Shown here piece after piece: positions 43,903 to 53,662 of a stretch of 64,000 nucleotides of DNA. Made by a program: the position numbers and the translations under genes. The stretch covers positions 1,474,219 to 1,538,218 of the forward strand of contig NZ_LT841358.1 of assembly GCF_900177045.1 (NCBI RefSeq), read 5' to 3'. Source of the stretch: Candidatus Nitrosotalea okcheonensis (GTDB taxonomy: Archaea; Thermoproteota; Nitrososphaeria; Nitrososphaerales; Nitrosopumilaceae). The number at the start of each line of letters is the position of its first letter. Position 1 is the stretch's first letter. Below the pieces are notes generated by a model. That model worked only from the letters and a program-made list of their open reading frames with translations, ran no database searches and had not been told where the DNA came from.

Positions 43903-45027
43903 TCAATGATTTGATTTTAATGAGTCAATTATATCGTGTATGTTTTTTGGACCTGTAGTAACTTGGATGCTCTTGATTGTCTTTAGTACACTCTTTGCAT
44001 GTTTTGATATCTGGGACATGGGGATTTTCTTATAGTTGGAATGTTTCTTACAAAGATCTTCCAAGTTTGCAATATATTTCTCCAATCCTATTTCTTTTGC
44101 ATTTTCCAAAATTCCAGAGTCTATGCCAGAAAGAGAAAACCATGGAATAATCTTGTTCTGAAATGCCAAGTTTGCGTTGTATTCACAAAATGATGCTGGG
44201 AAGATCATGGGAGATATTCCCAAAGATATTCTTCCAATCTTTTCCCTTGATGCTATTGATATCATAACTTGAGTTATTACGGTGATTGTGGTTGGTATTC
44301 CTGGGGATCTATCCATCTTGCATATGTGAAGGACTGTGTTTTTTTCTATGATTCTTGGTAGCATTTTGTTTACAATTTTAGCTAATTTGAGCAAATCTGA
44401 TTCATTATGATAACAAATCAATATCTTCACCTCAAAACCCATTTTTATGGTTTGGAGACACGCTATGGCAGAAAGCTCATCGTAAATACAGCATAGAATT
44501 TTTTCTCTTTGTGAATTGTATGGGATGCCACTCAATCCACTGTCCACAAAAATACATACATAGGCATATGCATCTGTGAGATAAGCGTATACGAGTCTAT
44601 CGTGGTCTGATTCTGAGCCAGGCTTTGCTTCCAGATGCATACTTTTCTCCACCAACATTGCAGTTGATGCAACTTCCAAATCTTTTGCTAGGAATTTTTC
44701 TGTTTTTCCTTCAACTTTTACATAAAATTTTTCTCCTTTTAAGAGCAAGCTCAGAGCAGTGTTTGTAATGGCCGACAAAACAGAATCAAAATTATTATCT
44801 ACTTCTTTTGCAATCGCAATCTTGTCTATTCCGAATAAAAGGTTTACCGCAGATGAGGCTAGAACTGGATCAACTGCTTCTACAATAATGAGTGACTCGT
44901 TTTTTCTTATGCCACTATGATGTTGATTTTTTATCTTGAGAATTTTTGAGATATTTGCTGCGAGATTGTTTATTTTGTTCAAGGAATAAATAGATGGAAA
45001 AATGACAAGCACGGTTTTTTCTAACAT
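43903..45027 (-). CDS. THUMP-domain protein, ThiI-like without the PP-loop
   Basis: A 374-residue protein. Residues about 50-130 match a THUMP RNA-binding domain (VDPVLASSAVNLLFGIDKIAIAKEV...STAMLVEKS). The C-terminal half has the alternating pattern of ThiI's ATP pyrophosphatase domain. Where SGGxDS should be, it has VDSGLSGIPYNS (about 175-186). No rhodanese domain or catalytic Cys pair is evident. It may bind tRNA without 4-thiouridylation, or act in another way. Confidence 0.6.
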   Translation of the reverse strand: MLEKTVLVIFPSIYSLNKINNLAANISKILKIKNQHHSGIRKNESLIIVEAVDPVLASSAVNLLFGIDKIAIAKEVDNNFDSVLSAITNTALSLLLKGEKFYVKVEGKTEKFLAKDLEVASTAMLVEKSMHLEAKPGSESDHDRLVYAYLTDAYAYVCIFVDSGLSGIPYNSQREKILCCIYDELSAIACLQTIKMGFEVKILICYHNESDLLKLAKIVNKMLPRIIEKNTVLHICKMDRSPGIPTTITVITQVMISIASREKIGRISLGISPMIFPASFCEYNANLAFQNKIIPWFSLSGIDSGILENAKEIGLEKYIANLEDLCKKHSNYKKIPMSQISKHAKSVLKTIKSIQVTTGPKNIHDIIDSLKSNH

Positions 45028-45267
45028 TATGTTTTCATGGTTTATCTTATTTATAACTCTAGAATGAAGTCTTCATCATGGATACAATTCTTCTGATGGT
45101 TTCAATGATTGTTTGATGGATTTATGATATATATCATTACTAAATGAGAGATTATTTACAAGAAAAAGGCATGTCATACTGTTGTTATCTTTAGTAATCA
45201 AGAAAATTAAGATCAGTCAAAGTTTACAGTACGAATAATTATATGACGAATAATAATAAATTTTATC

Positions 45268-45987
45268 ATGCCCAAGTTTACTGTTTCACAAATCCAGCAG
45301 TTAAATGAAAGTCTGAAAACTCCTCAGGAAGTTCTTAAATGGTCATTAGATAATCTTCACCCTAGAATAGCCATGGCATCAAGCTTTGGTGCAGAGGATG
45401 TAGTTGTAATTGATATGATGATGAAAATAAACCCAAAATCAAGAATTTTTACTCTTGACACTGGAAGGCTTAATCAGGAAACATATGATATAATGGATGA
45501 AATACGCAAGAAATACAACATGAACATAGAAGTAATGTTTCCAGATCAGAACGAAGTGGAACAAATGGTTCGTGTAAATGGATTGAATCTATTCTATGAT
45601 AACATAGGCAACAGAAAACTTTGCTGTGGAATAAGAAAGGTCCATCCACTAAATAGAATTCTTTCAACATTAGATGGATGGATTACGGGATTAAGAGCAG
45701 ATCAAACTGAGGTGAGATCAAATGCAAACAAGCTTGAACTAGATGAACAACATAACTCTATCATCAAGATAAATCCTATAATAGAATGGACCTGGGAGCA
45801 AACTTGGGATTATATCAGGAAAAATGATGTTCCATATAACAAATTACATGACAAAGGATTTCCCAGTATTGGATGTGAACCATGTACGCGTGCAATAAAA
45901 TCTGGAGAACCGCTACGAGCTGGACGCTGGTGGTGGGAATCTGATTCCCAGAAAGAATGTGGATTACACGCAGAACACAACAAGTGA
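45268..45987 (+). CDS. cysH: Assimilatory APS/PAPS reductase
   Basis: Reduces adenylyl sulfate to sulfite, 239 residues. The PP-loop-like region is ASSFGAEDVV (37-46). It has Cys119-Cys120 (CCGIRK) and Cys203-x2-Cys206, the four-cysteine 4Fe-4S site of APS-type reductases, plus catalytic Cys231 in KECGLH. So APS rather than PAPS is the probable substrate. It lies 5 bp before sat, in a short sulfate-assimilation operon. Downstream sulfite reductase is not in the window. Confidence 0.9.
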   Translation: MPKFTVSQIQQLNESLKTPQEVLKWSLDNLHPRIAMASSFGAEDVVVIDMMMKINPKSRIFTLDTGRLNQETYDIMDEIRKKYNMNIEVMFPDQNEVEQMVRVNGLNLFYDNIGNRKLCCGIRKVHPLNRILSTLDGWITGLRADQTEVRSNANKLELDEQHNSIIKINPIIEWTWEQTWDYIRKNDVPYNKLHDKGFPSIGCEPCTRAIKSGEPLRAGRWWWESDSQKECGLHAEHNK

Positions 45988-45992
45988 TATAG

Positions 45993-47132
45993 ATGACAAA
46001 TATTGGTGTAGCAAAACCACATGGTGGTAAACTAGTAAACAGGATTTCAAAAGAAGATCCAAACCAGTTGTTTTCAATCAGTGTTAATGTTGATCTTGCA
46101 AATGATATAGAAAATATTACTGATGGAATTTTTAGTCCACTTGAAGGATTTTTAATGCAAGAAGATTTTGAGAAAGTGGTTTCTGAAGGTAGGCTTGGAA
46201 ACGGTTTGCCGTGGACAATTCCCATCGTACTTGATGTAGACAAGGATACTGCTACAAAGATGAAAGATGCAGGAGATGTTGCCCTGAATGTGGAAGGCAA
46301 AAATTTTGCTATCTTGCATGTTGAGGATGTTTATAATTTTGATAAGGATTTAGTCTCAAACAAAGTCTATGGTACATCTGATCTAAAGCATCCGGGTGTG
46401 GCAAAAACTATGAATATGAAAGAATTTCTTATTGGTGGAAAAATTGATTATGTGAAAAGATCAGACGAAACTCAAATCCGGAGATACAGAAAGACCCCTA
46501 TTGAAACAAGAGATTTTTTCCAAAAGGCGGGGTGGAAAACAATTGTGGCATTTCAAACAAGAAATGTTCCACACGTGGCGCATGAAATGCTTCAAAAAGC
46601 GTCTCTTAATACTCACGATGGATTATTTGTGAATCCTCTAGTAGGTAAGAAAAAATCTGGAGACTATAAAGACGAAGCAATCGTTACTGCTTATGAGACT
46701 CTTATATCATACTACTATCCTCTAAACAGGTGTTATCTTGGTACATTGCATACAGAAATGAGGTATGCAGGACCAAAAGAAGCAATACACCATGCTATAA
46801 TGCGAAAAAACTTTGGCTGCACTAATATCATAATAGGTCGAGATCATGCAGGTGTAGGTACCTATTATGATCCATTTGCCTCGCAAAAAATATTTGATTC
46901 GTATCCTGACATTGGCATAGAACCAATCTTCTTTCCAGCATTTTTCTATTGCAGAAAATGTTTGTCATTTGCAAGTGAGCGAAATTGTCCACATGGTACA
47001 GAATACCAAGAAAGTCTGAGCGGGACTAAACTTAGGGCGATGATTCTTGACAAACAGAGTCCATCTGAGTATATGATGAGGCCAGAGGTATTCAAGGTAC
47101 TAACGAAATTAGATAATCCTTTTGTGGATTAG
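45993..47132 (+). CDS. sat: Sulfate adenylyltransferase (ATP sulfurylase)
   Basis: Forms APS from sulfate and ATP. The 379-residue protein has [12 protein letters not shown] (about 189-200), in which the QxRNP-H-H nucleotide motif has valine after Asn, and GRDHAGVG. Near the C-terminus, [16 protein letters not shown] carries zinc-binding cysteines as in archaeal and bacterial homo-oligomeric Sat. No APS kinase domain is attached. Pairing with the [4Fe-4S] APS reductase gives a direct two-step route to sulfite. Confidence 0.9.
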   Translation: MTNIGVAKPHGGKLVNRISKEDPNQLFSISVNVDLANDIENITDGIFSPLEGFLMQEDFEKVVSEGRLGNGLPWTIPIVLDVDKDTATKMKDAGDVALNVEGKNFAILHVEDVYNFDKDLVSNKVYGTSDLKHPGVAKTMNMKEFLIGGKIDYVKRSDETQIRRYRKTPIETRDFFQKAGWKTIVAFQTRNVPHVAHEMLQKASLNTHDGLFVNPLVGKKKSGDYKDEAIVTAYETLISYYYPLNRCYLGTLHTEMRYAGPKEAIHHAIMRKNFGCTNIIIGRDHAGVGTYYDPFASQKIFDSYPDIGIEPIFFPAFFYCRKCLSFASERNCPHGTEYQESLSGTKLRAMILDKQSPSEYMMRPEVFKVLTKLDNPFVD

Positions 47133-47164
47133 ATTTTTATTGAAATGATATATTACTGAAAGCT

Positions 47165-47872
47165 ATGCGTGTCTTGCTAGTTGTACTCTTATTGGCAGGC
47201 ACCATTTTGCCTGCATATGCTCAGGAATCAACCATGAACAAGTCTGAGCGTTATGATTCAGTTCTAGTACCATATAGTGCATTTAATGTATATGCCAAAA
47301 ATGCCACGCTTTTCAAACTTGATCACGAGCATGTAACCAATTGGGATATTGAAATGCAAAATAAGCTCCACTATACAAATCAGGACGGCAATACGGTAGT
47401 GAGATTGTATGAGGATGTTAATGCACCCAAGTTTATAGAAATTGGGATGGGAGGTCCACCAGACTACAGATTCTGGGTTGCAGTAAATACCCCGGAAGAT
47501 GGATACTTTATAATTCATGATGAAAAACATCTAGGCTGGACTCCTGACAAACTTATCACTGCAACCCACTCAAGTAGTGGCGGTCTTACTGTTAGTGTTG
47601 GTGAAAAGGAGGCAGTTTCCAACTTGGATATCGCCGGTTTTACAATGAGAGAATTTACCGTTTCTGGAATGAATTCTGCTTCTGATCCTCCTCCAGTAGA
47701 TTCGGGAGCATTTACCTTTAGTATTATTTCTGGAGATCCCTCTCAAAATATAATATTTTACATGCCATTTATGGTACTTGCAGTAACATTGGCATTGATT
47801 TTTGTATTATTAAAAACTAAGAATAGAAATTCAGAAGAGGCAAAAAAAATCCCCGAGACTAAACCGTCCTAG
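47165..47872 (+). CDS. Secreted protein with C-terminal membrane anchor
   Basis: A 235-residue protein. Signal peptide (about 1-19, ends AYA-QE), then a beta-rich extracellular domain (about 25-190). A single membrane helix (about 197-217, IIFYMPFMVLAVTLALIFVLL) and a short basic tail follow. No family is recognised; the domain could be Ig-like. It is 32 bp after sat but is probably unrelated in function. Confidence 0.6.
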   Translation: MRVLLVVLLLAGTILPAYAQESTMNKSERYDSVLVPYSAFNVYAKNATLFKLDHEHVTNWDIEMQNKLHYTNQDGNTVVRLYEDVNAPKFIEIGMGGPPDYRFWVAVNTPEDGYFIIHDEKHLGWTPDKLITATHSSSGGLTVSVGEKEAVSNLDIAGFTMREFTVSGMNSASDPPPVDSGAFTFSIISGDPSQNIIFYMPFMVLAVTLALIFVLLKTKNRNSEEAKKIPETKPS

Positions 47873-48525
47873 TCTTTGGTCTTGTAATAATTACAGTCTT
47901 TTTTTATCTTACAGACAGAACACATTGGTGAAATTGGCTTGCAAATATTTTGGCCATACATGACAAAAGTGTCATTTATCCTAATCCATTGCTCCCGTGG
48001 AATTTTTTTCATCAACTCAACTTCTGTTTCTTCTGGAATTTTTGTTTGTACCAGTCCAAGTCTATTGGAAATTCTATGTACATGTGTATCAACAGGTATC
48101 GCCGGTTCATCAAAGGCATAGACTAGAACACAATTGGCAGTCTTTCTTCCCACCCCTGGCAGACTCAGCAAGTTTTCCATAGTTTTAGGGACCTTGCCTG
48201 AATACTTTGAGTCTATGATTGATGCAACCTCGATTATTCTTTTAGCCTTGACATGATAGAAACCAGTTCGCTTGATTATCTTTTCAACATCTGCTAACTT
48301 TGCACTTGCAAGTGCACGGGCAGTCTTGTATCTTGAAAATAATGTCTTTACCACAGCTGCGGTGCTTTCATCTCTAGTTCTGGCAGAAAGTATTGTTCCT
48401 ATCAAGATACTAAGAGGACTTCCATTTTCCGCCTCACGTAGCTCTCTGAGTGCTGTCATACGAGGCGGCTTGACAGAATTCATTGTTGAAATCATACCAT
48501 CTAAAATTCTTACAATCTTTTCCAA
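47869..48525 (-). CDS. nth: Endonuclease III
   Basis: Bifunctional glycosylase/AP lyase for oxidised pyrimidines, 218 residues. The hairpin LLSLPGVGRKTANCVLVYAF carries catalytic Lys128, followed by Asp146 in VDTHVHRI. The C-terminal 4Fe-4S cluster has the exact spacing Cys-x6-Cys-x2-Cys-x5-Cys (CKPISPMCSVCKIKKDC). Complete and of usual length. It is convergent with the upstream secreted-protein gene. Confidence 0.93.
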   Translation of the reverse strand: MEKIVRILDGMISTMNSVKPPRMTALRELREAENGSPLSILIGTILSARTRDESTAAVVKTLFSRYKTARALASAKLADVEKIIKRTGFYHVKAKRIIEVASIIDSKYSGKVPKTMENLLSLPGVGRKTANCVLVYAFDEPAIPVDTHVHRISNRLGLVQTKIPEETEVELMKKIPREQWIRINDTFVMYGQNICKPISPMCSVCKIKKDCNYYKTKD

Positions 48526-48579
48526 CTGATCTTGTATTGATCATACAAGTATTATATCTGTTATAACAAAGTAATGTAA

Positions 48580-49734
48580 TTGGAATTAACAAAAGAAGAA
48601 GAGGCGGCACTTGATGGAAAACAAGGAGAGACTCTTGCACTTGCGTATAGGACTCTTGTAGCAATTGGGGAGGCATCAAATGCTGATAGGCTAATTCCAA
48701 TAGAATGGGCACATTTGTCTGGGGTCAATTACAATACCATAGGCGATGCAGGAAAAGAATTTCTTTCACATCTAAGTAAGGATGCCAGATTCAAAGTAAA
48801 AACAACAGTAAACCCAATGGGATTTGATTTTGATTCAGTTTCACAATACAAACTAGATGACAAATTTATTGAAAATCAACGCAGCATTAAAAACTCATAT
48901 GAAAAAATGGGGGTAATTCCATCTTATTCTTGTATTCCATATGAAATTTTTGATGTTCCAAAACAAGGAACCCATGTTTCTTTTGCAGAGAGCAATGCTG
49001 CAATTTATGCAAACTCATTTTCTGGGCTCAAGACAAACAAAGAGGGCGCATTCAGTGCTCTTGCAAGCGCACTTACAGGCAAAAGTCCGTGCTCTGATCT
49101 AAGAGATGATGATGTCAGAAAGCCAAACCTGACAATTCGTATGAAGGTAGAACCGCGTGATGAATTGACTTATGGAATGCTTGGATATTTTGCAGGCAAA
49201 GTTGCAGGTAGTTCCGTTGCTCTGTCTGGCGTAAACAATCTTGACAGACGCAGCTGCAAGTCTTTGTGTGCAGGCATGGGCACATCTGGAGCATGTGGTA
49301 TGTTCACATTTGGAGAAGAAGAAGGCGAGAAAATTGATTTTGACAAAAATGAAATGCAAAAAATTCATGATGAACTCAATACTTCTGAGAAGGGAGATTT
49401 GATCACACTTGGCAGTCCTCAACTTGGCATTGAAGAAATTGCCGACTTGGCTTTAATGCTCAAAGGAAGATCATTTCAAAAACGTTGCATGATCTTTTGT
49501 CCACGGGCAATTAAAGGACAAATAACAGACTTGGGTTATGCAAATGAAATAAAGCGAGCCGGAGGAGAACTCTTGTACGACTGCTGTACTTGTTTGTCTC
49601 CATTAGTTGATAACAAAGAGGTAGATTCTGTTGTCACAAATAGCGTAAAAGGCGCATATTATTTGAGAACATCTAACAATGTTGATGTCAACCTAAAGAG
49701 CCTCAAAAGAATCGTAGAAGAGGAAACAAAATGA
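48580..49734 (+). CDS. Aconitase X large subunit (phosphomevalonate dehydratase, catalytic)
   Basis: DUF521/AcnX catalytic protein, 384 residues, TTG start. Cys-rich segments (SPCSDLR, RRSCKSLCAGMGTSGACGMF, DCCTCLSP) can hold the Fe-S cluster. In archaea this subunit and a small swivel subunit form mevalonate 5-phosphate dehydratase in the archaeal mevalonate pathway. The small subunit gene follows with a 4-bp overlap. AcnX in some bacteria acts on hydroxyproline instead; no such genes are nearby. Confidence 0.85.
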   Translation: MELTKEEEAALDGKQGETLALAYRTLVAIGEASNADRLIPIEWAHLSGVNYNTIGDAGKEFLSHLSKDARFKVKTTVNPMGFDFDSVSQYKLDDKFIENQRSIKNSYEKMGVIPSYSCIPYEIFDVPKQGTHVSFAESNAAIYANSFSGLKTNKEGAFSALASALTGKSPCSDLRDDDVRKPNLTIRMKVEPRDELTYGMLGYFAGKVAGSSVALSGVNNLDRRSCKSLCAGMGTSGACGMFTFGEEEGEKIDFDKNEMQKIHDELNTSEKGDLITLGSPQLGIEEIADLALMLKGRSFQKRCMIFCPRAIKGQITDLGYANEIKRAGGELLYDCCTCLSPLVDNKEVDSVVTNSVKGAYYLRTSNNVDVNLKSLKRIVEEETK

Positions 49735-50114
49735 ATGTCAAAATAATCGTGCGAGGAAAAGCACAAGGTTCATTACTTGTAGCTAAAAACCCAATAAACT
49801 TTCTTGGAGGAATTGATAAAAAATCAGGTCTAGTACATGATAAAAAACATGATCTTTTTGGAAAATCAATTGGCAATAAAGTTCTTGCATTTCCTTTTGG
49901 CGTGGGAAGTAGTGTTGGTGCATATACAATATACTCTCTAAAATATAACAACTGTGCACCACTTGCCATGATTTGTCTAAAGGCTGATTTGACAACAGCA
50001 TCTGGATGTGCTATATCAAATATCCCACTGGTTGTTGTAGACAAAAATGATTATGATTTACTCCAAGAAAATGATCAAGTCACACTTGATGCAATTGCAG
50101 GTAAAATTCTATAG
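49731..50114 (+). CDS. Aconitase X swivel subunit (DUF126)
   Basis: Small subunit of the archaeal AcnX-type phosphomevalonate dehydratase, 127 residues. It starts with an RGxAxG-type segment (VRGKAQGSLLVAKNPINFLGGID), continues with HDLFGKSIGNKVLAFPFGVGSSVGAYTIY, and ends DQVTLDAIAGKIL, as in swivel domains. The 4-bp overlap with the large-subunit gene shows coupling. Confidence 0.85.
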   Translation: MNVKIIVRGKAQGSLLVAKNPINFLGGIDKKSGLVHDKKHDLFGKSIGNKVLAFPFGVGSSVGAYTIYSLKYNNCAPLAMICLKADLTTASGCAISNIPLVVVDKNDYDLLQENDQVTLDAIAGKIL

Positions 50115-50708
50115 CTCTAGTCTTTTGACTTGCCCGTTTGGCTTGGTTTCTTTGAAGACAATTCCCTCAAATTTCAAAATCCTTGCACTTTTTTGTTTCC
50201 AATAGTTGAAAGGAGCCCCAGCCTTTTCACAGGTATGATTTAGAAACTCTTCTGCGTTCCATCCATATTCAACAGAAACCTGAGGTAAAAGCAGACCTGA
50301 CCCAAATTCCCATCTCATAATCAGACCATCTCTTCCTACCTTGATCATTTTAGGATATTCAGACGTATCCTTAACCTTGATCTCAATAGGTGGAGTAAGC
50401 ACAGTTACTTCAAATATAATTTCATTTAGCTCCTCAAATACTACAGGTGGAAAACGAGGATCCTCTGTGGATGATGCAATGGCTGCATCTAAAAGAGATT
50501 GGTGCAATATTCTATCAGGCATTGGAAATCCTATACATCCTCTCAGTTTTTCTTTTTTATTTAGTGTGACAAATACTCCTGATTTGTACGCAAATTTGGA
50601 TTTAATCTCTTTTGATAATTCTATTTTTTTTCCTTCTTTGAGATATTCTGTAACAACTAGGCGTGCAGTTTTTACTAATCTCTGACCATCTTCATCTGAT
50701 ATACTCAA
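50109..50708 (-). CDS. AMMECR1-domain protein
   Basis: A 199-residue member of the AMMECR1/TIGR00296 family. The hallmark LRGCIGF is near residue 55, and LLPQVSVEYGWNAEEFLNHTCEKAGAPFNYWK is typical of archaeal members. The biochemical function is unknown. It is last in a minus-strand operon (rqcH, Mut7-C, AMMECR1) with 4-bp overlaps, so a link with translation quality control is possible. Confidence 0.85.
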   Translation of the reverse strand: MSISDEDGQRLVKTARLVVTEYLKEGKKIELSKEIKSKFAYKSGVFVTLNKKEKLRGCIGFPMPDRILHQSLLDAAIASSTEDPRFPPVVFEELNEIIFEVTVLTPPIEIKVKDTSEYPKMIKVGRDGLIMRWEFGSGLLLPQVSVEYGWNAEEFLNHTCEKAGAPFNYWKQKSARILKFEGIVFKETKPNGQVKRLEL

Positions 50709-51193
50709 TTCATTCTATCATTTAGTTTCATTATAAATTCTTGAAGTTTTTTAAAGTGAGTTCCTTCCCAGTAAATCTTTTTACAAGAATCACACATCCA
50801 AAACTTTTTTTCTCGTTCTAGTACACCTTCTGGAATTTTTCCTATAATACGATATTTTTCAACTGATTGCAGGTTCCCATTGCATAAAATACATCTAGAA
50901 TTGTTTGTATCTGCCACAAATATACCAAAATTAACTTTTGCATCTATCTGCATAATTTGTTCTGATTCATCGTTTCCTCTGATGAGAATAAACTCAATCT
51001 CCTGCTTTTCAGCCTTTTTGGTAAGCTGTTCATCTTTTGTCAAGATTATGCGCTTTTCATTTTTTGCTATCAAAATCAATTTGTCATCCTCAATTGAGGA
51101 GAAATACTTTGAATCATACCCGAGAATTCTCAATTTTTTTGCCAAATTGCCCAACATTGAATCTACAACAAAATTTGGTTTGTATGTGCTCAA
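50705..51193 (-). CDS. Mut7-C RNase-domain protein
   Basis: A 162-residue protein with the PIN-like Mut7-C domain. FVVDSMLGNLAKKLRILGYDSKYF (9-32) and LTKDEQLTKKA hold acidic residues expected for a metal site. A C-terminal zinc ribbon has Cys-x2-Cys (CILC, about 117-120) and CDSC (about 142-145). It is probably an RNase. Position between rqcH and AMMECR1 with 4-bp overlaps suggests a role in RNA or ribosome surveillance, which is inference. Confidence 0.83.
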   Translation of the reverse strand: MSTYKPNFVVDSMLGNLAKKLRILGYDSKYFSSIEDDKLILIAKNEKRIILTKDEQLTKKAEKQEIEFILIRGNDESEQIMQIDAKVNFGIFVADTNNSRCILCNGNLQSVEKYRIIGKIPEGVLEREKKFWMCDSCKKIYWEGTHFKKLQEFIMKLNDRMN

Positions 51194-53124
51194 TAGTATG
51201 CCTCTCCATGACCAGCTTCTACTATGTGGCTCTCTCCTGTAGGAAGTACTCTAGTAAAGTCATCAATTGAAATTGCTCTTACTATTTCTTCCCTCTCTTT
51301 GAATTTCATGAATTCTAGTTTCACTTTCTTTGCAAACTCTGCCATGTCCATCCCAGATGGTTCTATTGTAATATAATAGATACAATTTTTCTTGATTGCT
51401 TGAGGTGTTCCGCACATCAAAAGATGATTTTCATCTTTTTCGTACAAGCCGATTGCTAGCTGTAATGTGGTTACCTGTACAAAATTTCTAGATCCTTCGA
51501 TTACAAATGATCCTTTTGCAATGAACTGTCCGCTTGGTGCTGCAGTCTTGATTTGATCTGGTTTAACCCAATACGCATTTAATCCATATATGCCTGCTTT
51601 CCACGCTCTACTGAAACATACGGTAGCTTGTGAAACTTCTTTTACGCTGGCAAGATCATGCTCAGTACTTTCTCTTAAAAGAAAAAATGGTGATCCTACA
51701 ATCTCTGCATGGAATACCATGTCATTCTTGTTAAGATGTTTCCTGATCACTGCAGAATTTGAGGAGGAATCGCGTCCCCCTATTGCCAAGCGACCGTCTG
51801 AAGTAATAAACCACCTGTATCTTTCAAACCATTCTTTCTTTTTTTGAACTGCAAATACGATAGAATTCTGTGCAATGCTTGCTTGTTTTTTGACAAGCTC
51901 CAAACTTTTCTCAGTTTTTTTCTTTTCTACATTGATTGTATCAGTTGCCCTCATCTGTTTCTTTGACTCGTTAAACAATGTTGAAGCAATTGCCTGAATT
52001 GATGACTGTGGATCGATTTTTATTTTTTCTCCAATGATATTTATCAAAAAAATACCGTTCTCTCTTGTTGTGTGCGAGTTGTATTTCTCCAATAATGGAC
52101 GGATTGATGGATCTTCAATAGATGTTATACCAGTGTATGATATCTCAAGGAGGGCCTTTGCTACGCTAGAGATTGAGCTTGATCTCTCTTTTACTAGTAA
52201 AATTGCTTTATTTTGCTCTTCAAGTTTATGCTCAAGCTCGGTGATTTTCTGGTTTGCGGTAGTAGATTGCGATGATTTGCCATGCTCAAGAAGGTTTTCT
52301 GAAAAAAGTGAATCTAGTCCCTCCATGAAACTAGATACTTTTACTGCATTACTCCTCTGACTCATGTCACCAAGGGGTATGGGAATTACATCTGAATTTT
52401 TTACATCGCGTATTATGTATGCATCATGATTTCCTGTTGTTACTTTGTCAATCAAACCTTTTGTTGCTTGGAAAATATCTTTAATTTCTTTGTCTGATAA
52501 TGTATTTCCTAACTTGTCTGGATCTAGATTACCTGTCCGAATTATCTCTTCTGCATATTTTCCTGGCAGTCCTAATGTTCTTCCTACCCATCTTACAATT
52601 GGTGTGGAACTTGTTTTGATCTCTTCAATATTTTTCTCTGTGACCTCTAAAATATTTAATCCAGAAGATGGAGGCGGTACATAAGTCAATCCTACTGCAA
52701 GCTTTCTATGTCTGACATCAATTGAATGCAATAAGGATAGAATCTTCATTTCTTTATTGCATAGTATGATGTTGCCGTCACCGAAGAATTCCCCAACTAG
52801 GGTAAATTCTTGGTCAAATCCTGAAAATGTTACATAAACAATTCGTTCACTGCCAAGCTGTTTTATTTCTGTTATTTTGCTGCGCAAAAGATCATTTCTT
52901 AATCGTTTTACCAGTCGATTCTCTTCCATTTGATTTATCTTTATTCCAGTTATCCACAAACCAAAGGTAGAGAACATGACAAGCAAATCTGGTTTTTCCG
53001 CGTGATGTAATTTGAAAAGAAGACTGCTACGGCTTATGCCATAAATATTGCTTACATAATAGTCCTTTACTTGTCTGTTCATCTCCGTAATTATATAACG
53101 TAACTCTATACCTGCAAGTGTCAT
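51190..53124 (-). CDS. rqcH: RqcH/NEMF homolog (ribosome quality control)
   Basis: Archaeal FbpA/NEMF/Tae2-type protein, about 644 residues from the ATG at 53124 (MTLAGIELRYIITEMNRQV). The N-terminal NFACT-N domain covers about 1-210. Then HhH and a long coiled-coil region (about 285-430), then NFACT-R (about 445-560, WFERYRWFITSDGRLAIGGRDSSSNSAVIRKHL). The family binds the 60S/50S-nascent-chain complex and recruits tRNA for tailing. A TTG at 53172 would add 16 residues not seen in homologs. It heads an operon with Mut7-C and AMMECR1. Confidence 0.9.
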   Translation of the reverse strand: MTLAGIELRYIITEMNRQVKDYYVSNIYGISRSSLLFKLHHAEKPDLLVMFSTFGLWITGIKINQMEENRLVKRLRNDLLRSKITEIKQLGSERIVYVTFSGFDQEFTLVGEFFGDGNIILCNKEMKILSLLHSIDVRHRKLAVGLTYVPPPSSGLNILEVTEKNIEEIKTSSTPIVRWVGRTLGLPGKYAEEIIRTGNLDPDKLGNTLSDKEIKDIFQATKGLIDKVTTGNHDAYIIRDVKNSDVIPIPLGDMSQRSNAVKVSSFMEGLDSLFSENLLEHGKSSQSTTANQKITELEHKLEEQNKAILLVKERSSSISSVAKALLEISYTGITSIEDPSIRPLLEKYNSHTTRENGIFLINIIGEKIKIDPQSSIQAIASTLFNESKKQMRATDTINVEKKKTEKSLELVKKQASIAQNSIVFAVQKKKEWFERYRWFITSDGRLAIGGRDSSSNSAVIRKHLNKNDMVFHAEIVGSPFFLLRESTEHDLASVKEVSQATVCFSRAWKAGIYGLNAYWVKPDQIKTAAPSGQFIAKGSFVIEGSRNFVQVTTLQLAIGLYEKDENHLLMCGTPQAIKKNCIYYITIEPSGMDMAEFAKKVKLEFMKFKEREEIVRAISIDDFTRVLPTGESHIVEAGHGEAYY

Positions 53125-53214
53125 GATACCTAACTCTTCTGGCCATTGATTTACCTTTACTATTGTAACCAAACATTTTAAACGGGATTAAACCGAGTGA
53201 TTTTGAAAATTTAG

Positions 53215-53631
53215 TTGGTAAGACATCCAAAGAAAAAAGAAGACGAGAAATCTAATGGCAATGATACTGCAAAGGATAATCCAGTGGAATCACCGCCTAG
53301 TATAACTGACGAGTCAAGGAGAAAGAGCGGACTGGATAAATTATTCTGGTTACGAGTAGGTCTGGGAGTTCTTGCAGGATCACTTTCTGCACTAATTGGA
53401 AGTAGTCAATCAATTGAATCATCTAGAATGGTATTGGGTTTTGGAATAATGATAATACTGTTCATTGTTTCATATGTTTTAGCAAAATCAATGAAAATTC
53501 CTATTATTCCCTCAGACAAGAAAAAACTCATTACAACAGGATATGGAAGCTACTTTCTGATGTTCATCTTTTGTTGGATACTAGTAAACACGCTAATTCA
53601 TCCAGATGTGGGAATTCTAACAGTCAGGTAA
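53215..53631 (+). CDS. Membrane protein with charged N-terminal tail
   Basis: A 138-residue protein, TTG start. The first 45 residues are hydrophilic and charged (KKKEDEKSNGNDTAKD). Three hydrophobic helices follow (about 46-61, 71-88 and 105-128), with a conserved-looking GVLAGSLSALIG. This resembles EMC6-like small membrane proteins only weakly, so I leave it as unknown. It is divergent from rqcH and 31 bp before cbiT. Confidence 0.55.
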   Translation: MVRHPKKKEDEKSNGNDTAKDNPVESPPSITDESRRKSGLDKLFWLRVGLGVLAGSLSALIGSSQSIESSRMVLGFGIMIILFIVSYVLAKSMKIPIIPSDKKKLITTGYGSYFLMFIFCWILVNTLIHPDVGILTVR

Positions 53632-53662
53632 TTCTAAATATTAAACAGTTTCCAGTAAATTA

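Noticed and set aside
45064..45076. Short inverted repeat ATGAAG-T-CTTCAT before the cysH promoter region
   Set aside because: Only 6-bp arms, more than 190 bp from the gene; chance is likely in AT-rich DNA. The 240-bp gap 45028-45267 shows nothing else.
53027..53230. Minus-strand frame of 67 codons overlapping the rqcH start
   Set aside because: It overlaps the N-terminus of rqcH in another frame and resembles nothing known.
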